Under the pieces are notes generated by a model, which was not told the origin of the DNA, did not search any database, and saw only the letters and a program-made list of their open reading frames with translations. A stretch of DNA of 64,000 nucleotides, taken from assembly GCF_007667425.1 (NCBI RefSeq), contig NZ_VDRC01000001.1:1456595-1520594 (forward strand). Reading direction: 5' to 3'. The DNA is from Microbacterium sp. 1.5R. GTDB taxonomy: Bacteria > Actinomycetota > Actinomycetes > Actinomycetales > Microbacteriaceae. Position numbers and translations under genes: made by a program. Shown piece after piece: positions 16,544 to 23,599 of the stretch (positions are counted from its first letter, which is position 1; each line of letters starts with the position of its first letter).

Positions 16544-18318
16544 GAGGCGTCGAATCCGGTGAGTGCCACGATCTCCTCGCCGGTGCGGAGGTCCATGAGA
16601 TGGGTCTCCATCTTCTCCGGGAGCGGCAGCAGCATGCGGTCGTACGGGTTGTCGGTGAGATCGGGAGCGATCACGACGGCGGCGTACTGACCGCTCGGCG
16701 AGGCGCACGCCTGCAGGATCGAATCGGTCGGTCCGACCTCCACCAACGGGGTCGCCGCGCCCTCGTCGTCGACGGTGATGATCGCCTGCCCTGACGGGAT
16801 GCCGTCCGCATCACGCGCGACGACGTGGCGCAGAGTCCCGCCCGGGTACGGCGTGATCGTCGTCGCCGTGCCGTAATCGGGGTTCGATGCGGCGAGCGGC
16901 TGCTCCGACCCGTCGGTGAGGTTCAGCTCGACGACGGAGCCGTCGAGACGCTCCACGATCGCCGTGTAGGTGCCGCGGCTGATGCCCTGGATCGTCGTCG
17001 CGAGCCCGAGGGACTGCACGCCGGCATCCGTCGACCGGTCGACCAGCGACAGGGCGCCGTCGAAGTCGATGAACAGCACGGCCGAGCTGTCGGGCACGAA
17101 CTGCCACACGAAGATGTTCGCCTCCTCGCCGCCGACCTCGGTCACCACCGGTTCGTCGTCGCCGCTCAGAGACTGCGTGACGAGCACGCTCGCGCGCCCC
17201 TCGGTGTCGCTGAGTTCGCGGTCGGAGTATCTGTAGCCCACGTAGCCGCCGCGGTCGGAGACCTGGATCGCGCCGACGTAGCCGTCGCCGGGGAGCGCGA
17301 GCTCGCGCTGACCCGAGGCATCGCGGTTCATGACGAGCAGCTTCGACCCCTCGTCCTCTTCGATCGAGACGACGAGCTGGGTCGACGTGGCCCGGAAGTC
17401 GTTGATCTTGTCGGCCGAGTACACCGGCACCGCCTTCTCGCCCGACAGGTCGGTGCGGAAGATCGTGTCGTCGCCGTCGACGTCGCGCCGAAGCAGGAAG
17501 ATGCTCGACGCCGGAGTCGTGAAGCTCGTCGTCAGCGTGGTCGACGGACCGCCGCCGGAGCCCGTCGCATCGTCGATGCGCACCGTGTACTCGGTGTCGT
17601 CGTCGAGCGGGACGGTGAAACGGATGCCGACACCCCGCCCCGCTGCGTCGAGCGTGAAGGGGACTGCCGGCTCGACGGTGACCTGCGACTCGTCGATCTC
17701 GTCGAGCGCCTGGTTCGTGGTGAGGATGACGCGGCTCCCTGACGCCTCGATCGCCTGCTCGGGATCGACCTGCACCTCGGTGATGCGCGGTCCGTGGGTC
17801 AGGCTCACGACTCCGAGTCCGGCCCCCACGAGGACGAGGATGCCGAGCACGGCGCCGAGTGCGACGAGGAAGCGGCGGTCGCGGGGCGGCGTGGGGGTAG
17901 CCTCGGTCGTCGAGCGAGCCGGGGGCGGGTCGAGACGCGGCTCCGGCGAAGGGGCGGCGTCCGCACCACCGGCCGTCGAGCGAGCCGCAGGCGGGACGAA
18001 ACGCGGTTCGTGCCGCGGAACGGCGTCCGCGGGAACCCGCCGCGGTTCGTCTCGGTCGGCAGCGCCGTCCTCGGTCGACGACCCGCGGGAAGCGGCGGCT
18101 CCGCCGTCCTCGCTCGACGACCCGGGGGACGCGTCGGCGGCGGCAGCCTCGCTCGACGACCCGCGGGAAGCGGCGGCTCCGCCGTCCTCGCTCGACGACC
18201 CGGAAGAAGCGTCAGTCTCGTTCACCGACGCAGCCGCGGCCTCGGCGCGGGCCGCGGCCTCGCGCGCGGCGCGCAGCTCGGCGCGCGTGCGCGGGACGCC
18301 GGGCTCGTCAGTACTCAT
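16516..18318 (-). CDS. Membrane-anchored Ig-like / beta-propeller-type protein with repeat-rich N-terminus
   Basis: The 600-aa protein starts MSTDEPGVPRTRAELRAARE. A low-complexity cytoplasmic segment follows (about residues 35-140) with repeats such as SSSEDGGAAASRG and HEPRFVPPAARST, encoded by a 50-bp direct repeat and by sequences like the genome's dispersed repeat. One transmembrane helix (FLVALGAVLGILVLVGAGLG) comes next, then an Ig-like domain (about 175-270) and a C-terminal region with propeller-like repeats, ending DASWCQTAPEF. It is probably a cell-surface sensor or scaffold; no catalytic motif is visible. Its start overlaps the TIGR03943 gene stop by 11 bp, placing it at the end of the zinc-linked operon. 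Confidence 0.75.
   Translation of the reverse strand: MSTDEPGVPRTRAELRAAREAAARAEAAAASVNETDASSGSSSEDGGAAASRGSSSEAAAADASPGSSSEDGGAAASRGSSTEDGAADRDEPRRVPADAVPRHEPRFVPPAARSTAGGADAAPSPEPRLDPPPARSTTEATPTPPRDRRFLVALGAVLGILVLVGAGLGVVSLTHGPRITEVQVDPEQAIEASGSRVILTTNQALDEIDESQVTVEPAVPFTLDAAGRGVGIRFTVPLDDDTEYTVRIDDATGSGGGPSTTLTTSFTTPASSIFLLRRDVDGDDTIFRTDLSGEKAVPVYSADKINDFRATSTQLVVSIEEDEGSKLLVMNRDASGQRELALPGDGYVGAIQVSDRGGYVGYRYSDRELSDTEGRASVLVTQSLSGDDEPVVTEVGGEEANIFVWQFVPDSSAVLFIDFDGALSLVDRSTDAGVQSLGLATTIQGISRGTYTAIVERLDGSVVELNLTDGSEQPLAASNPDYGTATTITPYPGGTLRHVVARDADGIPSGQAIITVDDEGAATPLVEVGPTDSILQACASPSGQYAAVVIAPDLTDNPYDRMLLPLPEKMETHLMDLRTGEEIVALTGFDASWCQTAPEF
17906..18006. repeat. Dispersed repeat-like sequences (two copies) inside the coding region
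   Basis: Two segments, 17906-17940 and 17973-18006, begin GTCGTCGAGCGAGCC and CCGTCGAGCGAGCC and end GAGACGCGG and GACGAAACGCGG. They resemble the intergenic element at 42275-42352 and 25333-25362 (TTGAGCGAGC...GACGAAACGC). On the coding strand they give EPRLDPPPARST and EPRFVPPAARST. Insertion and domestication of the repeat within an unstructured region is the inferred explanation. Confidence 0.5.
18075..18202. repeat. 50-bp perfect direct repeat inside the membrane-protein gene
   Basis: The same 50-bp sequence, beginning TCGACGACCCGCGGGAAG, occurs at 18075-18124 and 18153-18202 with a period of 78 bp (26 codons). The reading frame is preserved. It produces the repeated Ser/Ala/Gly-rich peptide in the cytoplasmic tail and is a candidate site for length variation by slippage or recombination. 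Confidence 0.8.
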
Positions 18319-19102
18319 ACGGGTCACCGGGCTCGTCGATCGGGTCCACCGAGGTCGGGTCGACGTGCAGGCGGCCGTCGGCATCCGCCTTGACCGTGCC
18401 CTCGACCTGCACCCATTGCCCCGTCTTGAACTCTCCCGCATCGATCGTGACCGGCAGGGTCGCGGTCTGCGCATCGATCACGCAGTGGGTGATGACGAGT
18501 CGCGTGAGGTTGACGCCGTCGGCATCCGCGGGTGTGACGAACCCGGTCAACGAGACCGTCTTGCCGTCGTAGGCGGCGGTGTTCGTGGCGGTGGCGAAGA
18601 CGCTCGCCCAGTCCCCGACACCGAAGGTCGAGGTGTCGGCGACGCCGAGGGTCACGTCGTCGGCGCCGACGAAGAGCGCCGTCTGCTCGCCCGCACGCGA
18701 CATCGCGAGCTCCACCGACAACGACGCCGGCGGGAGCACGAGCGCGGCGACCACCACGCCGGACGCGATCACTCCCCCGGTCACGGTGCCGGCCGTCGCG
18801 AAGGCGCGGCGCGGCGACGCCGCGGCGGCATCCCTGTGATCGTCGCTCGATCCGTGATCGTGACCGTGGTCGTGACCGTGGTCGCTCTCGGCGCCGAGCG
18901 GCAGCGTGCACGACCAGATCGCTCCCGCGAGGGTGACGACCGCCGCGGCGCACGCGAACCACACCGACTCGGGGCTGATGTAGAGCGTGAGGCGTCCGGT
19001 GAGTCCGAGACCCAGGGTGACGATGGAGACGACGGTGGCGAGGCCCACTCCCAGCCAGCGGGTGCCGAGCGCTCTGCGACGCGAGACGGACTGCTCAGAC
19101 AA
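18308..19102 (-). CDS. TIGR03943 family protein, partner of the adjacent permease
   Basis: The 264-aa protein has four hydrophobic segments in its N-terminal half, a His-rich cytoplasmic stretch (DHGHDHGHDHG near residues 72-82), and a C-terminal domain with FVTPADADGVNLTRLVITHC and GQWVQVEGTVKAD, typical of TIGR03943. These proteins nearly always accompany the DUF318-type permease encoded just upstream and are thought to form a metal transport or handling pair. The start appears to be TTG at 19102, overlapping the permease stop by 8 bp; no ATG or GTG fits better. The His-rich loop and the Fur/ZnuABC neighbours point to zinc. Confidence 0.85.
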   Translation of the reverse strand: MSEQSVSRRRALGTRWLGVGLATVVSIVTLGLGLTGRLTLYISPESVWFACAAAVVTLAGAIWSCTLPLGAESDHGHDHGHDHGSSDDHRDAAAASPRRAFATAGTVTGGVIASGVVVAALVLPPASLSVELAMSRAGEQTALFVGADDVTLGVADTSTFGVGDWASVFATATNTAAYDGKTVSLTGFVTPADADGVNLTRLVITHCVIDAQTATLPVTIDAGEFKTGQWVQVEGTVKADADGRLHVDPTSVDPIDEPGDPYEY

Positions 19103-20129
19103 AGACGTTCACCCCGATCCCGATGGCGAAGGCGGCGAGCACGACCACGCCGACGATCCCGGCGAGCGTGCGCGTCGTGAAGGTGGTGCGCATGAGCGCG
19201 AGCATCTTGACGTCGACGAGGGGGCCGACGAGCAGGAACGCCACCAGGGCGCCCGACGAGAAGGTCGACGCGAACGACAGCGCGAAGAATGCGTCGACGT
19301 TGGAGCAGATCGCGACGGTCATGGCGAGCGCCATCATCGCGACGATCGACAGCACCGGGTTCGATCCGATCGCGAGGAGCAGCTCGCGCGGGATCAGCAC
19401 CTGCACCGCCCCGGCGAGCGCGGATCCGATGATGAGCGCCGGCATCACCGCGCGGAGCTCGACGAGGAACTGCGTGAGACTGCGACGCACCGGAGTACCC
19501 GGCTCGTGGGTGACCCTCTCGCACGTGTCGACGAAGCGCTGGGTCAGCATCGCATCGGGCGAGGGGTGGCGGCTGTAGATCCAGCCGATGAGGTTGGCGA
19601 TCAGGTACCCGCCGACGAGGCGGGCCACGAGGATGCCGTCGTCGAACCCGAACGCCGCGTGCGTCGTGAGGATCACGATCGGGTTCACGATCGGCGCCGC
19701 GATGAGGAACGTCATGGCCTCGGCGGGGGCGAGACCGCGCATCATGAGCCCGCGGGCGAAGGGCACGTTGCCGCACTCGCAGACGGGGATCAGCATGCCG
19801 AGCAGCGACAGCACCGCGCGGCGCGCCCATGCCCGCTTCGGCAGCCAGCGGTGGATCACGTCGGACGGCAGCCACACCTGCACCACGATCGACAGCACCA
19901 CGCCGAGGATGACGAAGGGCAGCGCCTCGATGAGCACGCTGAGCGCGAGGGTGAGGCCGTCCTGTGCGCGGCTGGGCAGCGCCGCCTCGTACAGATTCGG
20001 CAGGAAGGCGTCGACGAGGAACAGCGCCGCGATGACGCCGGCGCCGAGCGCGACACCGATCCAGGGCGACCGCGGCGGCCTCACGGGCCCGTGCGAGTGC
20101 GCCGTGCGGGTCGGGGCCTGCACCGTCAC
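19095..20129 (-). CDS. Permease, DUF318/UPF0718 (ArsP-like) family
   Basis: The 344-aa protein has about eight transmembrane helices. Hallmarks are LIPVCECGNVPFARGLMMRG, with the conserved CECG motif, and AAPIVNPIVI in the following helix, repeated in second-half form as AICSNVDAFFALSF. ArsP-type members export organoarsenicals, but copies paired with TIGR03943 and a Fur protein are usually linked to zinc or other divalent metals. The GTG start at 20129 overlaps the Fur gene stop (GTGA), a typical coupled arrangement. The long in-frame ORF upstream of the GTG is the antisense frame of the Fur gene and is not used. Confidence 0.87.
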   Translation of the reverse strand: MTVQAPTRTAHSHGPVRPPRSPWIGVALGAGVIAALFLVDAFLPNLYEAALPSRAQDGLTLALSVLIEALPFVILGVVLSIVVQVWLPSDVIHRWLPKRAWARRAVLSLLGMLIPVCECGNVPFARGLMMRGLAPAEAMTFLIAAPIVNPIVILTTHAAFGFDDGILVARLVGGYLIANLIGWIYSRHPSPDAMLTQRFVDTCERVTHEPGTPVRRSLTQFLVELRAVMPALIIGSALAGAVQVLIPRELLLAIGSNPVLSIVAMMALAMTVAICSNVDAFFALSFASTFSSGALVAFLLVGPLVDVKMLALMRTTFTTRTLAGIVGVVVLAAFAIGIGVNVFV

Positions 20130-20542
20130 GCGATCGCTGCCTCTTCTGCGGCGCGCTTGTTGGTGCACGGGGCGCACAGGCCGAAGATGTCGACGACGTG
20201 CGCGGCATCCGTGAACCCGTGCAGAGCGGCGGTGCGGTGCGCCCACTGCTCGACATCGGTGGCCTCGATCTCGACCGTGAGACCGCAGTTGCGGCAGATC
20301 AGGTGGTGGTGGTGGCCCTGGGTCGTGCAGGCGCGGTAGAGCGCTTCGCCCTCGGGGCTCTGCAGCGAGTCGGCATCACCCGAGGCGGCGAGCCCGGCGA
20401 GTGCGCGGTAGACGGTGGCGAGCCCGATGCCCGTGTTGTCCTCGCGCAACGAGGCGTGCAGGTTCTGGGCGCTCACGAAGCCGCGGGCGTCGGCGAGCGC
20501 TTCGCGCACGCGTTCGCGCTGCCAGGTGTTCCGCTGAGCCAT
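20126..20542 (-). CDS. zur: Fur family metalloregulator, Zur-like
   Basis: The 138-aa protein has the Fur layout: an N-terminal winged helix (NTWQRERVREALADARGFVS, TGIGLATVYRAL) and a C-terminal dimerisation/metal domain with HHHHLICRNCGLTVEI and a second Cys pair in FGLCAPC. The CxxC pairs form the structural zinc site. Position between znuACB and a metal permease pair, and a Zur-type box upstream of znuA, favour zinc sensing over iron. ATG at 20542 is chosen; a GTG two codons upstream is possible. It probably represses znuACB when zinc is ample. Confidence 0.88.
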   Translation of the reverse strand: MAQRNTWQRERVREALADARGFVSAQNLHASLREDNTGIGLATVYRALAGLAASGDADSLQSPEGEALYRACTTQGHHHHLICRNCGLTVEIEATDVEQWAHRTAALHGFTDAAHVVDIFGLCAPCTNKRAAEEAAIA

Positions 20543-20590
20543 ACCCACGATTCTAGGCGCGTCGCCCTTGTCGGGGGCTGGGAGCGCGCG

Positions 20591-20659
20591 CCGCTTTCGA
20601 ATCGCTCGAATGGCTCCTTTCGGGGTCGGATCGTTGCCAGTCGAGCGATTCGAAAGCGG
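20591..20659. repeat. Large perfect inverted repeat between znuB and the Fur gene
   Basis: The arm CCGCTTTCGAATCGCTCGA (20591-20609) is perfectly complementary to 20641-20659, with a 31-nt spacer that includes TCCTTTCGGGGTCGGATC. It lies between the znuB stop at 20667 and the Fur start at 20542. It could be a terminator or attenuator that separates the two transcription units, an operator, or a REP/MITE-like repeat. No T-run follows. Confidence 0.8.
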
Positions 20660-20666
20660 AGGGAGG

Positions 20667-21560
20667 CTACGTCCGCACCCGACGCACCCCGCCGCGCACC
20701 CGCTGCACGATCCAGCACACGGCGTAGATCGAGAACGAGAGGGTCGTGATGTACGGGCTCACCGGCAGGGTGCCGGCCAGCGCGAGCAGGATGCCGCCCA
20801 CCGCCGACACGAACCCGAACAGCGCCGCCAGCAGAGGCACGGCGACGGGTCCGGCTGTCACGCGCATCGCGGCGGCGGCCGGCGTCACGAGCAGAGCCAT
20901 CACGAGCAGTGCGCCGATGATGTGCACGCTCACCGCGACGATGAGGCCGAGCAGCACCATGAACAGCAGGCTCACGGCGCGCGTGGGCACCCCGCGGGCG
21001 GCGGCGGACTCGGGGTCGAGCGAGTCGAAGCGCAACGGGTTCCACATCAGCAGCAGCCCGAGCAGCACGACGATGCTGATGCCGAGCAGCCACCCCAGAT
21101 CGGGACTGGACACCGAGACGATCTGCCCGGTCAGCAGGCTGAAGCGGTTCGCGCTGCGGCCGTCGTAGAGCGACAGGAACAGGATGCCGAGGCCGAGGCC
21201 GAACGGCATCAGCACGCCGACGATGGAGTTGCGGTCGCGGGCCTTCGCACCCAGGACGCCGATGAGGACGGCGGCGACGAGCGCCCCACCCAGCGAGCCG
21301 GCGACGACGCTGCCGCCGAAGAGCAGGGCCGCGGCGGCGCCGGCGAACGACAGCTCGCTCACCCCGTGCACCGCGAAGGCGAGGTCGCGCTGCATGACGA
21401 AGACGCCGATCAGTCCGCCGACGATGCCCAACACCGCGCCGGCGATGATCGAGTTGGCGAGCAGGGCGACGAGGTCGCCGTAGTCCTGGAACGAGAAGAC
21501 GTCGCTCCAATCGACGGCCTGGGCGATCCCGGCCTGGGCGATCCCGGTGACGGCGGTCAT
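20667..21560 (-). CDS. znuB: Zinc/manganese ABC transporter permease
   Basis: The 297-aa membrane protein has about eight helices and belongs to the ABC-3 family of metal permeases. The core segment FAVHGVSELSFAGAAAALLFG is the coupling-helix region (canonical HA...GVALG-like), and AKARDRNSIVGVLMPFGLGLG follows. It forms the channel for metal delivered by ZnuA. Its start overlaps the znuC stop by 4 bp, so it is the last gene of znuA-znuC-znuB. The promoter-proximal Zur-like box is at 23436-23450. Confidence 0.92.
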   Translation of the reverse strand: MTAVTGIAQAGIAQAVDWSDVFSFQDYGDLVALLANSIIAGAVLGIVGGLIGVFVMQRDLAFAVHGVSELSFAGAAAALLFGGSVVAGSLGGALVAAVLIGVLGAKARDRNSIVGVLMPFGLGLGILFLSLYDGRSANRFSLLTGQIVSVSSPDLGWLLGISIVVLLGLLLMWNPLRFDSLDPESAAARGVPTRAVSLLFMVLLGLIVAVSVHIIGALLVMALLVTPAAAAMRVTAGPVAVPLLAALFGFVSAVGGILLALAGTLPVSPYITTLSFSIYAVCWIVQRVRGGVRRVRT

Positions 21561-22399
21561 GCGTGGGCCTCGTGATCGTGGTCGTGATGCGGCTCGGCAT
21601 CCGGCACCCCGACGACGACCAGCCGATCGCCGGCGCGCAGCACGAACACCGGCGTGCCGTAGAGCTCCGTGAGCACGCGCGTCTGCAGCACCTCTTCGGG
21701 GGTGCCGAGCACGAAGCGTCCGCCGGCGATGTAGAGGATGCGGTCGACGCGGCCGAGGATCGGGTTGATGTCGTGGGTCACGAACAGCACGGCGGCGCCG
21801 CGCTCCCGGCGCTGGCGGTCGATGATGTCGGTGACGGCGACCTGATTGGCCAGGTCGAGGTTCGAGAGCGGCTCGTCGCAGAGCAGCAGCGACGGCTCGT
21901 CGGCGAGGGCCTGTCCGACCCGGAGCCGCTGCTGCTCACCGCCCGAGAGCAGCCCCACCCGCCGGTCGGCGAAGTGCGAGGCGCCGACCGAGCGGAGCAG
22001 CTCGTCGACCTTGGCCTTGTCGCCGCGGTGCGGCACCGGGAACCCGAAGCGGCTGCCTTGCACGCCGAGGGCCACGAGGTCGCGTGCGCGCATGCTGGTG
22101 TCGGGGGCGAGCGTGCGCTGCTGCGGCACGTATCCGATGCGCCGGTTGCCCTTGCGCACGGCGCCGCCCGCGACGCGGATCTCACCGGCGGACAGCGGCT
22201 GCAGACCGAGGATGCTGCGCAACAGCGTGGTCTTGCCCGAGCCGGACGGGCCGAGCACGGCGATGAACTCGCCCGGGTCGACGGTGAGGTCGAGACCCGA
22301 CCACAGCTCGCGGTCGCCGCGATGCAGGGCGGCGCCGCGCACCTCCAGGACGGGGGTGCGCGGCGCGGGGCCTGCGTTCGTGTCGGCGGCGCCGCTCAC
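21557..22399 (-). CDS. znuC: Zinc ABC transporter ATP-binding protein
   Basis: A 280-aa ABC ATPase. Walker A is GPSGSGKTTLL, the signature motif is LSGGEQQRLRVGQAL, Walker B is LLLCDEP, and the switch His is in VTHDINPIL. It resembles ZnuC/ZurA-type metal-transport ATPases. The C-terminus ends in a metal-chelating HHDHDHEAHA tail, consistent with zinc. It overlaps both neighbours by 4 bp, so the three subunits should be made in proportion. Confidence 0.94.
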   Translation of the reverse strand: MSGAADTNAGPAPRTPVLEVRGAALHRGDRELWSGLDLTVDPGEFIAVLGPSGSGKTTLLRSILGLQPLSAGEIRVAGGAVRKGNRRIGYVPQQRTLAPDTSMRARDLVALGVQGSRFGFPVPHRGDKAKVDELLRSVGASHFADRRVGLLSGGEQQRLRVGQALADEPSLLLCDEPLSNLDLANQVAVTDIIDRQRRERGAAVLFVTHDINPILGRVDRILYIAGGRFVLGTPEEVLQTRVLTELYGTPVFVLRAGDRLVVVGVPDAEPHHDHDHEAHA

Positions 22400-23415
22400 G
22401 ACTGGAGCGCGTCGGCGAGGCTCTGGATCGCGTCACTCATCCACTCAGAGTACGACGATCCCTCGGGCAGCAGCTCCGTGAACGCGACGAGCGGGATGCC
22501 GGCGTCCGTCGCCGCATCCTCGACGCGCTGCGTCTCGGCGCCGCCGGTCTGGGCGTTGGTCAGCACGGCGCGCACGTCACCGGCGGCGATCACGTCGAGG
22601 GTCGCGAGCAGGGTGGCCGGGGCGACGTCGGTGCCCTCCTCGACGGACTCGGCGAATCCCTCGGGCGTGACGTCGGTGAGACCGGCTGCGGCAGCGACGT
22701 AGCCGGGGAGCGGCTCGGTGATGAGGACGTTCGCGCCGGCGGCATCCGTCTTGAGCGTGTCGAGGTCGGCCTCGAAGCCCTCGAGATCGGCGACGATCGC
22801 TTCGGCGTTGGCGGTGAAGTCGGCCTTGCCGTCGGGGTCGAGCTCGCTCAGCTCGTCGGCGATCGCCTCGACGACATGCACCATCGTGTGCGGATCGAAC
22901 CAGACGTGCTCGTTGAAGCCCTCGATGTGGTTGTGCCCCTCGTGGCCCTCTTCACCCTCGGCGTGATCGTGACCGTCGTCGTCGGTCGCGGCCTCGTCGC
23001 CGTGGTCGTGACCAGCCTCGTCCTCGGCGTGGTCGTGGCCCTCGTTGCCGGGGTAGTCGTGGGAGTACTCGACGGCCGTCACGACGTGCGGGTCCTGCGC
23101 ATCCTGCAGCAGGGTGTCGATGAACGCGTCGTAGCCGCCGCCGTTCTCGATCACGAGATCGGCCTTCTGCACCGTGAGGCGGTCGCGGGCAGTGGCCTCG
23201 TAGGAATGCGGGTCCTGTGTGGCGGACGTGATGATCGACTCGACCTCGATGCGGTCGCCGCCGATCTGCGCCGCGAGCGAGCCGTAGACGTTGGTGCTCG
23301 CCACGACGGTGATGCCGTCGTCGCCCCCCTCACCCGCGGCGGGGGTGGTCGAGCATCCGGCCAGCGTGAGGGCGGCGACGGATGCAAGGGCGAGGGCGAG
23401 CGCGGGCTTCTTCAT
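22396..23415 (-). CDS. znuA: Zinc ABC transporter substrate-binding lipoprotein
   Basis: The 339-aa protein is a lipoprotein (lipobox LTLAGC, acylated Cys at residue 20) of the cluster A-I metal-binding family. A His/Asp/Glu-rich loop spans about residues 115-170 (EGHDHAEDEAGHDHGDE, then EGHEGHNH), characteristic of ZnuA-type zinc rather than manganese binders. Conserved ligands flank it: DPHSYEAT near residue 71 and HVWFDPHT near 175. It captures Zn2+ at the cell surface and hands it to ZnuB. It is first in the operon and a Zur-like inverted repeat lies 21 bp upstream of its start. Confidence 0.95.
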   Translation of the reverse strand: MKKPALALALASVAALTLAGCSTTPAAGEGGDDGITVVASTNVYGSLAAQIGGDRIEVESIITSATQDPHSYEATARDRLTVQKADLVIENGGGYDAFIDTLLQDAQDPHVVTAVEYSHDYPGNEGHDHAEDEAGHDHGDEAATDDDGHDHAEGEEGHEGHNHIEGFNEHVWFDPHTMVHVVEAIADELSELDPDGKADFTANAEAIVADLEGFEADLDTLKTDAAGANVLITEPLPGYVAAAAGLTDVTPEGFAESVEEGTDVAPATLLATLDVIAAGDVRAVLTNAQTGGAETQRVEDAATDAGIPLVAFTELLPEGSSYSEWMSDAIQSLADALQS

Positions 23416-23435
23416 GCTCTCACTCTAGACGCTAA

Positions 23436-23450
23436 TGAGAACCATTATCA
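23436..23450 (-). promoter_or_regulatory. Candidate Zur box upstream of znuA
   Basis: On the plus strand the sequence is TGAGAACCATTATCA; read on the transcribed side it is TGATAATGGTTCTCA. The half-sites TGATAA and TTCTCA are inverted with one mismatch, and the site is clearly AT-rich against the background. This agrees with the TGAxAA-N3-TTxTCA pattern of actinobacterial Zur sites (pattern from memory). Position just upstream of the znuA start suits repression. Confidence 0.7.
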
Positions 23451-23599
23451 AACTGGCGCAGTGGCGAATCTGGCGAACCCGCCCTCGCGCCGAGGCCCAC
23501 CTCGCGCGTCCAGACCCACCACCCGCGACGTCCGGGGTGGTGGGTCTCGGCGGGGGTGGTGGGTCTCGGCGCAGGCGGGGCGGGGCGGGACGCGACGCG

